A stretch of DNA of 64,000 nt from Platerodrilus igneus (GCA_036346225.1 JARFIW010000942.1:1-64000), one strand, 5' to 3'; numbered from the stretch's first letter, positions 13,444 through 23,414 are shown. The notes: a model not told the origin generated them from the letters alone. Program-made: numbers and translations.

Positions 13444-14000
13444 CTGCCCCTCTTTAAAACCGTTACGTCTCGTAACTGTAAATCCATCTTGACGCCAATT
13501 CGATGACTGGTGACGGTATCGGCAGCTATCTCCTCTGGTGCATCCACCGCGTCGTTGGAAGTAACAGTCAACACTCTTTTCCTGGTCTTGGTAGGCAACC
13601 GGTTGATAACAACAAACAAGAACCTGGACGTTGGTTCCCTGGAAAGCTACTTCTAGCATATTTCGGACTATCCTCCAGTCTAAGCGATCCAGTCCACAGC
13701 CCAGCTTGGGCACCGCTAGTCTCGTTACTCCATTTTCCATCATCTGCGCCTTAAGATTTAGCAAAGCCTCCCATAGATGTCCATAACTAGGTCTCTGCCA
13801 TGAAGAATTTTTGGTGACCAGATAGTAAACATAACGATTTTTATCTTGAAGGACCAAAGATTTTCCTACAGTTGGCTGCTGTTGTACTAATTCATCCACG
13901 CATCCAAACTTTTCTTGAAAACAACAGCTATTCCTTTGACATTGCCAAATCTTGAGCTACGCAATGTGCAAGGGAATACTCTTCTGGTGCTCTAAACAGA
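13342..14000 (-). CDS. Macro domain (TARG1/OARD1-like) plus CCCH zinc finger, C-terminus of gypsy Pol
   Basis: The frame ending at 13928 carries the integrase tail and then DLFRAPEEYSLAHCVAQD, the start of a macro domain. The domain continues from about 13925 to 13342 after two single-base losses beside short homopolymers (about 13929 and 13912). Later motifs are YYLVTK, RPSYGHLWEALLNLK, VPKLGCGLDRLDW and VQVLVCCY. In TARG1/OARD1 the equivalent Lys (in the T-K of YYL.TK) and Asp (in GCGLD) are catalytic for removing ADP-ribose from acidic residues; both are present. After the domain comes C-x7-C-x5-C-x3-H (CYFQRRGG...YRH), a CCCH finger that may bind RNA. The frame then crosses the purine tract and ends about 30 residues into the LTR. 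The fold call is strong; activity and role (countering host ADP-ribosylation, or binding its own RNA) are inference. Confidence 0.85.
13444..13455 (-). other. Polypurine tract of the gypsy element
   Basis: Minus strand AAAGAGGGGCAG sits directly against the start of the 3' LTR, the expected place for the plus-strand primer. It also lies inside the macro/CCCH reading frame, where it encodes Lys-Glu-Gly-Gln. Confidence 0.8.
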
Positions 14001-15109
14001 TCTTGCTGTTTTTCAACAACAACGCCAAATCTCGCTTTAGCGGAACCACCATACGCCGCCATAAAGCTCTCAAAATCTACATTTGGCTCATGATTAATAA
14101 TTTGCCGAACACCATTATCATTATTCGAGTCTTCCTGGTTGTTGCCAGCGTAGGATGTTAAACGGTCAAAGTGTACCACTTTCGGTTTACCACGAGGGGA
14201 TCTTCTGATCCGGTACACTACATCATTAATCCTTTTAACACTTCGTACGGCCCTTCCCATTGTCTTTGTAGTTTTGGCGACAATCCACGTTTTCTTTGTG
14301 GATTGTACAACCACACTAAATCTCCAGGTTGATAACCACCTTCTTGTGCTCTCGTGTCATATTGTGATTTCATTCGATCGCTTGCTGCCTGTATATTCTT
14401 TCGGACGTTTTCGTGAATACTATTTGATCTTTCACGAAGCTTACTAACGTAATCTTCACCTGCGATCTCTTCTCCAGGTTTAAATCCAAACCGAAGATCA
14501 CATGGTAGCCGCACCACGTCCTAGCATTACGCAAGCGGGCGAGTACCCTGTGCTGTCATGTACCGAAGATCGGTACGCCAGTAGGAACAAATGCAGATAT
14601 TGGTCCCAGTCTCGTTGATGTTCAGAGACAACTTTGGCCAGGTACTTCCCTAACGTCCTGTTCATTCTTTCAACCATTCCATCCGATTGAGGATGAAGTG
14701 GCGTGGTTCTAGTCTTCCTGATTCCAAGATGCTTGCAGACATTTTGAAACAATGCTGATTCGAAGTTTTGACCTTGATCGGAGTGTAATTCCAACGGAAC
14801 TCCAAAACGACAAAACAACTCCCTGACTAGTACATCTGCAACCGTCTCGGCTTCTTGGTTAGGTATAGCATATGCCTCCGGCCATTTGGTAAAATAATCC
14901 ATTGCAACCAAGATGTATTTATTCCCTTTCTCTGATTCAGGAAACGGACCAGCTATATCAATGGCTACCCTCTCAAAAGGATTCCCCACGTTATACTGTC
15001 TCATTGGGGCTTTCCGTTTTGAGACCGGGCCAAGGGCACACAATTCACATTTCCGGCACCACTCCTTCACATCATCTTTGCAGTTCAGCCAATAGAATCT
15101 TTCTCTCAC
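13928..15109 (-). CDS. Gypsy integrase (Pol C-terminal part)
   Basis: The frames 15109-14498, 14517-14218 and 14314-13928 together encode a Ty3/gypsy integrase. The zinc-binding HHCC part begins in the preceding frame (LHDGISGGHFGVKRTL) and continues here with CRKCELCA. The catalytic core shows VAIDIAGPFPES (first D), LHSDQGQNFES (second D) and PQSDGMVERMN (E). The C-terminal domain has YQPGDLVWLYNP and a GPYEVL region. It inserts the cDNA into nuclear DNA. The breaks are small indels: a lost base near 15118, a shift near 14510, and one A missing from an A run near 14226. No chromodomain is seen; the macro domain occupies the tail instead. Confidence 0.9.
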
Positions 15110-17604
15110 TCTCCGAGAGTTCTTTTCACGCCAAAGTGCCCTCCGGAAATACCATCGTGCAAGTGCTGCAACACTTCCGGCACTCTGCTTTTCGGCACTA
15201 TCACTTGAAGTCTCTCAGTGCCATCTTCAAATTCCAGGCGTCGTTTCAAGATTCTATTTTCCATCATCAAGGAGTCCCACTGTGCCCAGTATGCCTTCAG
15301 GCTCCTACTTAAAATACTAATTTCTTCCCAAGCTGGTCGTTGTCCTCTATTTTTCCACTCAATAATACGTCCCAATTCGGCGTCATTTTCCTGGTCTTCT
15401 CGCATTCTTTCGGGTTGCCAAGTATCATCGGTTACTGTCATTCTATGGATGACACTTATTTTTTCTTCCATTTTGGAGCAATGATTGCAGTCCACCGGAC
15501 AAGGTCTCCTTGACAGAGCGTCTGCATTCCGATGGCTAGTTCCTACACGATGTTCCGTATCAAAATCATATTCCTGCAGCCGCTCTATCCACCTTGCCAC
15601 TTGCCCTTCAGGATTTCGAAACTGCAATAACCATTTCAGTGCAGCATGGTCTGTTCTCAACAGGAATTTACGGCCGTATAAGTACTTATAAAAGTGCTCT
15701 ACGGATTTGACGACGGCCAACAGCTCCCTTCTTGTCACACAATAGTTCCTTTCTGGCCGCGACAAGACCTTGCTGAAATACCCAATAACTTTTTCTTGTC
15801 CGTCCTGCACTTGAGAAAGAACGCCTCCTATAGCTGTGTTACTGGCATCGGTATCCAACACAAATTTCCCCTCCATCCGTGGATAACTCAAAATTGGTGC
15901 TGTAACTAGTAGCCGTTTCAGTTGTTCAAATGCTCTGTGGCAGTCGTCATTCCAATCATATTCTTGTCCATCTTCGGTTAATTTTGTTAACGGTTTGGCA
16001 ATGTTCGCAAACCCAAGTATAAAACGTCGGTAATATGTGCACAATCCTAGAAAACTGCGTAGTTGGTGTATATCTGCTGGTGTAGGCCACTCTTGTACCG
16101 TTTTTATTTTGTCAGGGTCAGCTCTTATTCCGGTCTCCGAAACGACATGTCCTAGGTATTTCACCTCTTTTCAAAATAAATGGCACTTCTTGGGGCTTAA
16201 TGTAAGGTTTGCCCCGCGTAATCTTTGGAATATTTCCTCTAGGTTCTTAAGATGTTCTTCAAAAGACCGGCCTAACACTATCACGTCGTCCAGGTACACC
16301 AGACAAGTCTTCCAGGACAGTCTACGCAGTACCGACTCCATCAATCGTTCAAAAGTAGCAGGAGCATTGCATAATCCAAATGGCATGACCTTGAACTGCC
16401 ATAATCCAGTTCCAATTGTAAAGGCAGTCTTTTCTTTGTCGTTTGGCTCCAAGCCTACCTGCCAGTATCCGCTTTTCAAGTCCAAGGTCGAAAACCATTT
16501 AGATCCGGATAGAGTATCTAAGGTGTCATCAATTCTGGGCAAAGGATAGCTGTCTTTCTTTGTCACATTGTTAAGCCGCCGGTAGTCTACACAAAACCTT
16601 GTCGACCCGTCCTTTTTCTTGACAAGCACTACCGGGGATGCCCATGGACTATTCGAGGGTTCAATCACTCTCTGTTCTTCCATATCGGTGATAATTTGTT
16701 CAGCTTCCTTACGTTTTGCCAAAGGAAGCTGCCTGGGGTGTTGTCTTATCGGTTGCGCATTTCCAGTATTGATCTTGTGTTGCACAACATTCGTCCTTCC
16801 TTTCTCACTATCATCCAGTGCAAACACACCTCGGTATCGTCCGACCAGTTCTTTTACCTTGCCCAGTTGGTCGCCATTTAATCCTTGACACGAGGGTATC
16901 AGCATATCCAGCAATTTCTGTGAGCAACCGTTGGTTGGTTTATTTTTCATGTCGTCCACACAACGTTTAATATGACATACTGGAATGCAACTTCCCACAA
17001 TCATGCCTTTCTTCAGGGTCACTGTATGGGGATTAATGTTCAGCACCCTTACTGGTACTATATTTCGAGACTTTACCAGCGTTGTTCCAATCAGAAGTCC
17101 CTCCTGACCCATTCCCGATTCAGTTGCTTCCATCATGCATACTTGTCCTTCCCGGAGCGTACCATCCGGACGTCCCATTACTATCATTTCCGCCTTCTCG
17201 GGTATTTTCATATCGCAAATCATTCGAACTTGCATCGTCTGGTTACTCCTACCTTGAAATAGAATCTCATCATCATCTATCCGAAGCACATTTTCTTTCA
17301 TGTTTACATGAAACCCATATTCTCTCATGAGATCCATTCCCAAGATCACTTCTTCTGTAATTTCAGCTACCAACACTCGTTGATTAATTAATTTGTCCCC
17401 AATTGTCAACATAACGACAGTCTCTCCGTGAGTACCAATCTTCTCACCACTTGCCGTTCGGAGGCACACCGATACAGGTAGCACTTTTCTACGACCAACC
17501 AAATCTGGTCTCACAATAGTTCTTGTCGCTCCTGTATCCACAAGTAATCGGACAATCCTACCATTAATTCTACCATCGATATAAATGCTGTCCAGACTTC
17601 CCAT
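15106..17604 (-). CDS. Gypsy protease, reverse transcriptase and RNase H (Pol)
   Basis: The protease is marked by LLVDTGATRTIV near the start. The RT has SPWASPVVLVKKKDGS, CVDYRRLNN, WFSTLDLKSGYWQV, MPFGLCNAPATFERLM and the catalytic YLDDVIVLG. RNase H has LDTDASNTAIGGVLSQ, RRELLAVV and RTDHAALKWLL, followed by the spacer and the start of the integrase zinc finger. A single in-frame TGA at 16173-16171 separates two frames that are otherwise one. Pol copies the element RNA into cDNA in cytoplasmic particles. The order PR-RT-RH-IN is that of Ty3/gypsy (Metaviridae). No envelope-like ORF is present. Confidence 0.93.
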
Positions 17605-17638
17605 TGACGATGCAGCACGGATGATAATCTCCGGGGCA

Positions 17639-18910
17639 CTACGTTGTGCTGTCGACGTTCGCCCCCTTACGTCGACTTGCTTTAGTTTTCCTGCTGCTCA
17701 ACCGGTTGTTTTTTTGGTTGAGTACAGCGTCTCTGTTGTGACCAACTTCACCGCAGTTCCAGCATCGCACACGCCATCTCCGCGGTCGTTGTAGTTCCAG
17801 CCTTTCTGCCACACGGTTGACTATTTCATCTATGTTGTTTTGAGCTTGACCAGGTTCCTCTAAGGCAGACCGAACTTTGTGACCCATCCTGTGTGATGTC
17901 TGCTTAGCTGCTTCAAATTCAAGCGCATGGGCCAGTGCGTCATCCAACATTTTTGGCCGTGCTAGTCTTAGCGCTTGCTGTATTTCGCCATCCTTAACGC
18001 CATCCACAAATGTTTGGACAGCAAGTTGTTCGAGGAAGCTGTCTGGTGCCGTTGGGTATGCCAATCTAACTAACCTGGCAATGTCAGCTTCGAATTCTTG
18101 CAGGCTTTCACTTGTCTTTTGCGAGCGGTCCTTAACTTGTGCGTGGTAAACCTGTTGAAGGTGAGCATCTCCATATCTCATCTCAAGTTTTGATGTTAAG
18201 AGACCGTAATCATTCTGCTGGTGATCGGGAATCGTTTGTAAAATGTTAAGAGCCTCCCCCCGTAGGGCCACTATTAAGGAGATAGCCTTCTCTTTGTTGC
18301 ACCAACCGTTGGCTATTGCAGCAGCTTCAAATTGTTTCAAATATGTGGGCCAAGGTGTTTTACCATCGAATGTAGGTGGTTTTACTTTAAATTTAGACGG
18401 AATTGACTCGCTTCTTTCCATGGTTCTTATTTCTGGAATGTTCTGATTACCAACTTGGCTTGGTAATTCTAGTGGTCGCGTTGTTAGTGAAATCACTCGT
18501 TCTTGCAGCCTCATCACATCTTCTTCCATTTTTATCAATTTATTATCCAACTTTTGCTCAACTGTTTTTACCTGTTCAGTGAAATCCTCTTTTAATGCAA
18601 TGGAACTTTCCATTAATCTTTGTTCTAACGTGGCTGTACTTTCATTCAACTTTTCATCTATTTTTGCAGCATTTTCAGTAAACTTTTCATTTAGTGTCAC
18701 TTCCAGTTTAGCCGACCTCTCCTCCATTTTCTCAGCATTTTCACTAAGTGTCAATTCTAGTTTAGCCGACCTCTCCTCCATTTTCTCAGCATTTTCACTA
18801 AGTGTCAATTCTAGTTTAACCGACCTTTCCTCCATACCGGATTTAAAATCCTTGAGGAAATTCATTACAGTTTCTGCCTCCATCTTACTTTGATTTCTTG
18901 TAACTGGCAT
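17639..18910 (-). CDS. Gypsy Gag
   Basis: About 423 residues, starting at the ATG 18910 (MPVTRNQSK). The N-terminal third is a predicted coiled coil built of 18-residue repeats (MEERSAKLELTLSENAEK, three copies). Then comes a retrotransposon Gag domain with WPTYLKQFEAAAIANGW and ALNILQTIPD, and near the end a zinc knuckle CWNCGEVGHNR. The last Cys of the knuckle is out of frame: one base appears to be missing near 17775, because the other frame continues R-C after H-N-R. Gag forms the particle and packages the RNA. Pol starts just downstream, as in gypsy elements with separate or frameshifted gag and pol. Confidence 0.88.
   Translation of the reverse strand: MPVTRNQSKMEAETVMNFLKDFKSGMEERSVKLELTLSENAEKMEERSAKLELTLSENAEKMEERSAKLEVTLNEKFTENAAKIDEKLNESTATLEQRLMESSIALKEDFTEQVKTVEQKLDNKLIKMEEDVMRLQERVISLTTRPLELPSQVGNQNIPEIRTMERSESIPSKFKVKPPTFDGKTPWPTYLKQFEAAAIANGWCNKEKAISLIVALRGEALNILQTIPDHQQNDYGLLTSKLEMRYGDAHLQQVYHAQVKDRSQKTSESLQEFEADIARLVRLAYPTAPDSFLEQLAVQTFVDGVKDGEIQQALRLARPKMLDDALAHALEFEAAKQTSHRMGHKVRSALEEPGQAQNNIDEIVNRVAERLELQRPRRWRVRCWNCGEVGHNRDAVLNQKNNRLSSRKTKASRRKGANVDSTT
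18690..18840 (-). repeat. 54-bp tandem repeat inside gag
   Basis: A 54-bp unit (18 codons) is repeated about 2.8 times, the copies almost identical at base level. It lengthens the Gag coiled coil. Confidence 0.8.
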
Positions 18911-18956
18911 ATACAAACTACTTAAATGTCTTTAGACTTAATTAATCACCCAACAC

Positions 18957-18968
18957 AGCCTGACACCA
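18957..18968 (-). other. Primer-binding site of the gypsy element
   Basis: TGGTGTCAGGCT on the minus strand, 1 nt after the 5' LTR. It would pair with a tRNA 3' end ...GACACCA; I do not assign the tRNA. Confidence 0.7.
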
Positions 18969-18969
18969 G

Positions 18970-19491
18970 TGTAACGGGCTAATACTACCGCGTTTCTTTA
19001 ATTTAAAACAAGTAATAACAAACGTCTTTATTACTTACTGTTCACAAGTCTAATTAACAGTATATGCCTTATTTATAGATGTTTTCAGGACACTTAACAA
19101 TGAAGCACTATTACACTAATGAATTTACAAGCACTAATATCTTCTTAAACTATCTTCTTTACCATAGGTTCATTAACAACACTAACACAACTATTTGTTT
19201 ATACACTTCTATTTATTTATGTATACTACAAGCTGCATGCACATTAGACACAGCATATCACATTTATGTACACCTTTAAAAGCTCAAAACTACTACTACT
19301 TTACGTTATAATTTATAACGACATTCTAGTATAGACTGCCTCTTGCATTCATTAGCGGTCTTATATATATTCTGAATTACAAGGATGACTCATGCTCCCG
19401 TAATTTCTAGAAGAATTCTGGAATCCTTGAGAATGCGCTGTGCCCCGAGCGTTTGTATGTTTGTCGGGTTGCCTAATAGTGGATCGCAACA
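18970..19491 (-). repeat. Gypsy 5' LTR
   Basis: 522 bp, near-identical to the 3' LTR. It carries the element promoter and polyadenylation signals by position. The ATAT target duplication follows at 19492-19495. Confidence 0.93.
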
Positions 19492-19495
19492 ATAT

Positions 19496-19707
19496 ATTTA
19501 ATATAGTATCCATCACATCTAATAAAGTCGGCGAGATATTTTATGAATTTCAAATTAAGTGTATTTATTTATGATCAATTGGTGTGGTGGACAGATATAA
19601 TAACTACTAATCAGATTCATAAACAAAGTATTTTTACAAGATCATTAATAAAAGTAACGGATAAGCATGTAAACCCAAGCTCTTTTCAAAAGATGTGTGT
19701 GAAGTAA
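19496..19707 (+). pseudogene. P-element/THAP9-type transposase relic, 3' part
   Basis: This is the continuation of the relic at 12401-12920. Across the gypsy insertion the frame resumes with PSHLIKSARYFM, matching the family's D-x-x-H-L-I-K-x-x-R-N segment, then LVWWTD and KVTDKHVNPSSFQKMCVK. A TAG replaces the residue before the Pro, and the frame ends at 19707 where Penelope-type sequence takes over. The join shows that the gypsy inserted into an already coding-derived P-type sequence. Confidence 0.75.
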
Positions 19708-19747
19708 TAAACTATCAAGGATTCTCAAAAGAGCAAGTTACAGAATG

Positions 19748-20974
19748 ATGAGCATTATAAATTTCATAAGAATAAAGGTAACAAAATATGATTTTGATAA
19801 AATTCTCGTTAGTGCAAAATCCTACTACGAATCAGTATTTTCCAAACAAAAAGAAATTCACATAAAGAAATTTAATAACCTATTTATAGAGAAAAATAAC
19901 ACGCAAACTAAAACGTTAGAAAACAGCAACACTATGCTAAACACGGTGATAAATTTATCAAGCAGAACTATTAACGACACAGAAAAATCAATTCTATCAA
20001 AAGGCCTAACTTTGCAGTAACACCAAAATCAATACCTACACTTGAAATAATTAGCTGTATTGAGAAAACAGCAAACCAATTCGAAGAAGATCAAGCAAAC
20101 GAATTTAGAGTACGATGCAAATCGAAATAGAAAAGAATCACAAAATAACGCCAAATGTAAGTAATAACGAAATAAAAGCAATTCGCAATCTAAAAACTAT
20201 AACTCCAATATAATTCTACCTGCTGGCAAAGGCAATGCAACAATAATAATGAATAAAAACGATTACAACACAAAAGTCAACGAAATATTGAACACTGAGA
20301 ATTACACCAGTTTAGAAACGGACCCAACAAAATCGATTGAAAATAAAATATACAAAACTCTAGTTAAATTTAAAAATGAATTCGAAGACAAAGAAAGAAG
20401 TAAACTGGTCCCACGTTACAGTAAACTACCCCACTTTTACGGTCTACCAAAAATTCATAAAACAGACATTCCTTTAAGACCTATCGTAAGCTCCATAGAT
20501 TCACCATGCCATAATTTAGCAAAATTTCTCCTAAAAATTATAAATCCATTAGCAGGCAAAACAGATTCTTTCATAAAAAACAACCAACACCTTTTAGAAA
20601 AATTATCAAACATAAAAATTGAAAATACACACACAATGGTAAGTTTTGATGTAGTAAATCTCTTCACAAATGTCCCTATAAACAAAACGCTTAATATTAT
20701 AAAAAACAAACTAGAAAAAGATGACAACCTTAAAGAAAGAACAAAACTAAGTATATCATCGATTATGGAATTACTTAGTTTATGCGCCAATACCACATAT
20801 TTTCAAATAAATGATCAATTCTACAAACAAAGCTTCGGAATGGCAATGGGAAGTCCACTATGGCCAATCTTTAGCAATATATTCATGGAGGAATTTGAGA
20901 AAGATGTAATATTCACACAAGAACTGAAACCACTAATCTGGTGGAGATACGTAGATGATGTCTATGCTATTTAG
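19748..20974 (+). pseudogene. Penelope-like RT, N-terminal and core part
   Basis: 19748-20020 encodes the charged N-terminal region ending in a SKGL motif. After a one-base shift the typical FAVTPKSIPTLEII follows. 20249-20974 is the RT core: FYGLPKIHKTDIPLRPIVSS, MVSFDVVNLFTNVPI, FGMAMGSPLWPIFSNIFMEE and the catalytic WWRYVDDVYAI. In this family the RT copies RNA at nicks or chromosome ends. The frame ends in TAG right after the YVDD motif and continues in the same frame beyond it, so this looks like a point nonsense change. Confidence 0.85.
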
Positions 20975-21832
20975 CCTCATAATGCAGAACTAATTAAAAA
21001 CTTTGTACAGTCAATTAACGAAATAGAACCAACTATTAAATTCACATATGAATTAGAACAACATGGGAAACTTCCGTTTTAGATATTCTAGTTAGCAAAA
21101 ACGATACAACAATTAATACATCAGTATACAGAAAACCAACGCACACAAACAGATACTTAAACTTCGATTCAAACCACCCACACTGTGTCAAACTAGTAAT
21201 TATCAAAACCATGTATGATAGAGCAAAATTAATATCATCAAACGAAGAAATTTTAAAGAAAGAGAAAGACCTAATCAGATGTACACTAATAAAAAACAAA
21301 TATCCTAAAAGAATAATAGAAAAAGAAATGAATAAAAACCTTAAAAATAAAGAAAAAGAAAACAAAAACAAAGATACACACCAAAAAAATGCTCTCAATA
21401 CCATACATAAAAGGATTCTCCGAAAAAATTCAAAGAATAGGAAACAAATTTAGAATTAAAACAGTATTTAGAACCAACAATACACTAAGAGCACAATTAA
21501 CAAAAACAAAACCCAAAAACGCAATACAAAATTCAAAAAACTGCATCTACAAAATACCGTGCAAATGTAACAAGTTTTATATAGGGGAAAGTTCCAGACC
21601 ATTTGAAGTTCGATTAAAAGAACATAAATCTTATATAAAAAATAGAAAATTTGAAAAATTCATGATTTGCCAACATGCATGGGACTCCAGTCATAAAATA
21701 AAATGGGAGGGCGCAAAAATTATCGACAAAGAAGAAAACCACCAAAAACGCAAAATTAAAGAAGCTGCTTATATAACCCTACATAAAAATAACTACGTTG
21801 CAAACGAATCCGTGACTTTCAGTAAACAATGA
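20975..21832 (+). pseudogene. Penelope-like RT thumb and GIY-YIG endonuclease
   Basis: The RT thumb follows (a KLPF-x-DIL segment with a base lost from a T run near 21077, then YRKPTHTNRYLNF). A Lys-rich linker comes next, and 21389-21832 holds the GIY-YIG nuclease: CIYKIPCKCNKFYIGESS, VRLKEHK with the catalytic Arg, a His/Cys pair (CQHAWDSSH) and IKEAAYI with the catalytic Glu. The nuclease makes the target nick. The linker and the nuclease are in different frames at an A7 run near 21384. Confidence 0.85.
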
Positions 21833-22014
21833 ATTCCATTACTAAAAGATATAACAAAAGAAATAACAAATGAAAATCAAATGCCCACAATATCTAGGTA
21901 GCATTGCAAGTTTTTCTTAGGTTTTCCTTGCAATATTAACATGAAATACAGCCTACATATATGATTTCTATTTATACATAAAATAATCAATTACTTAAAA
22001 ATAAGCATATTAAC

Positions 22015-22295
22015 AACCCCTGTAAAACAGCATTGGTATCTGACAAATGTAAACCCACAATATGGTTACCTCAAAACCATACAACCTCCGTTAAACAATA
22101 TTAGTATCTGACAAGTGTAAACCCGACATAGGGTCGCCTCAGATCCATATACAATCTTCATTGAACGATATTGGTATCTGACAAGTGTAAACCCGTATTA
22201 AAGTCGCCTCAGAACCGTATACAATCTTCATAGAACAACATTGGTCTGACAAGTGTAAACCCGCCATAGGGTCGCCTTAGAACCATGTTAAAATC
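22015..22295 (+). repeat. Tandem repeat, ~69 bp unit
   Basis: About 3.7 units. TCTGACAARTGTAAACCC recurs at 22039, 22107, 22177 and 22245 (spacing 68-70), each followed by a GTCGCCT core. It lies directly downstream of the Penelope ORF and may be part of the element's 3' region. Confidence 0.8.
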
Positions 22296-22299
22296 TACC

Positions 22300-22700
22300 A
22301 AAAAGATAGCTTAAATCATAATGAATTTCCTCCTCAAAATAAATATAAAAAACGACTGCTTAAGCCTTACAGTAACGCAATCGCACACTTCTTTAATAAC
22401 TATCCTCTCAATTGTATAAATAGAAACATGTTAAAAAATGTTCTCTAATCCAAGTTATTGAATTTATATAAAATTCACCAATAAAAATTAATCAGCTGAT
22501 TTCACGTTAGGCGTATTGGCTACCTAAAAAAAAGTCGGTCCCAGGCTGCAACACAAATTGAAGGCAATCATTCTTTTAAACTTTAAAAATTTTTGTTTAG
22601 TGTACTCAAACCAAATATTTCGAACATCAATAAATCAAAGTCACCTTCAATTTATGTCATAAATGTCAAACTTGAAGTTTTTATTATTTTGACAACGATC
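22300..22700. other. AT-rich spacer
   Basis: No gene, repeat or structure that I can support. Confidence 0.4.
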
Positions 22701-22707
22701 CTAGGTC

Positions 22708-22960
22708 ATGGATCGAAACGTAAATAAAGTTGATTTTAAAAACTATGAGTGGTTTAATTCCCAAAGAAGATTAAGAAAAATGTTAAACAAACCACAACAA
22801 ACATACAGGGAGTGTTTACGAAGTTTTTTCTTTGCTTTTAAACGTATTCGCCGAACATTTTCAGCAGTTACAGGTTGGATATAATTTAAAAAAGCAATTG
22901 TTAACGCGACTATCTGAAGAAGGAAAGTTATTCAAATCTTTTTCACCAGATGAAGATTGA
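22708..22960 (+). pseudogene. Unrecognised small protein, one frameshift
   Basis: An ATG at 22708 opens a frame starting MDRNVNKVDFKNYEWF. Near 22812 the sense passes to another frame that stays coherent (VYEVFSLLLNVFAEHFQQLQ ... KSFSPDED) to a TGA at 22958. The joined product would be about 83 residues: basic at first, then amphipathic helical, then an acidic end. I do not recognise it. The shift sits next to a GGG, a place where this sequence often loses a base. It could be a retrocopy, part of a transposon, or chance. Confidence 0.35.
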
Positions 22961-23414
22961 TGTCCACATTTCCATTTTATCCTAAATTTGTTTCTCAAAA
23001 TGAAAATATATACGGAATTCTAATGGAAGATACAAAATTATACCTCCAAACAGCCTCAAGTGCTTAAGAAAAAATCCGGCCAGACACAGGCACAGTTAAA
23101 GTTAAGAATTTTAGATTCAAATTAAAACAAATTCTAAAACTCTGTTTTTCACATTTTTTACAAAAGTTACTACTACATCTGTGTGTCGCCGGCCTCTTTA
23201 AGTAAATGGGCCATCACATCAAAGAGAGTATAGAACTGAGATTAAACCTTAAATAAAACGCCACACAATTTTGTAATCGATATTAAAATTTAATAAATAA
23301 AGTTTAATGTTAACTTATGTATTGTAAATATTGATTTAGTATGAAAAACCACAAATGAACTTATTTTCATTAAACATAATTGTTTTGTATTAGTTAAAAC
23401 TCAAACTATAGTGG

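Larger units (their letters stand above)
12921..19491 (-). mobile_element. Ty3/gypsy LTR retrotransposon with macro domain
   Basis: A complete 6.57-kb element on the minus strand. LTRs of 522-523 bp (TG...CA on the element strand) flank it, with a 4-bp ATAT target duplication (12917-12920 and 19492-19495). A TGGTGTCAGG primer-binding site lies 1 nt inside the 5' LTR and a purine tract next to the 3' LTR. Order: gag - protease - RT - RNase H - integrase - macro domain - CCCH finger. The LTRs differ at about five bases plus a small indel, so the insertion is young. The ORFs are broken by one in-frame TGA and several single-base indels. Confidence 0.95.
19710..22300 (+). mobile_element. Penelope-like element (GIY-YIG type)
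   Basis: Plus-strand remains of a Penelope-like retroelement: an N-terminal region, a telomerase-related RT, a linker and a C-terminal GIY-YIG endonuclease, followed by AT-rich 3' sequence and a ~69-bp tandem array. The exact ends are unclear. The left end abuts the P relic near 19708, so the element may have truncated or inserted into it. Confidence 0.85.

Noticed and set aside
12921..19491. Errantivirus-like env gene in the extra ORF after the integrase
   Set aside because: The extra ORF has macro-domain and CCCH motifs, with no signal peptide, cleavage site or membrane anchor.
22015..22295. CRISPR array
   Set aside because: The units are contiguous ~69-bp tandem copies with diverging sequence and no unique spacers; the host is a eukaryote.
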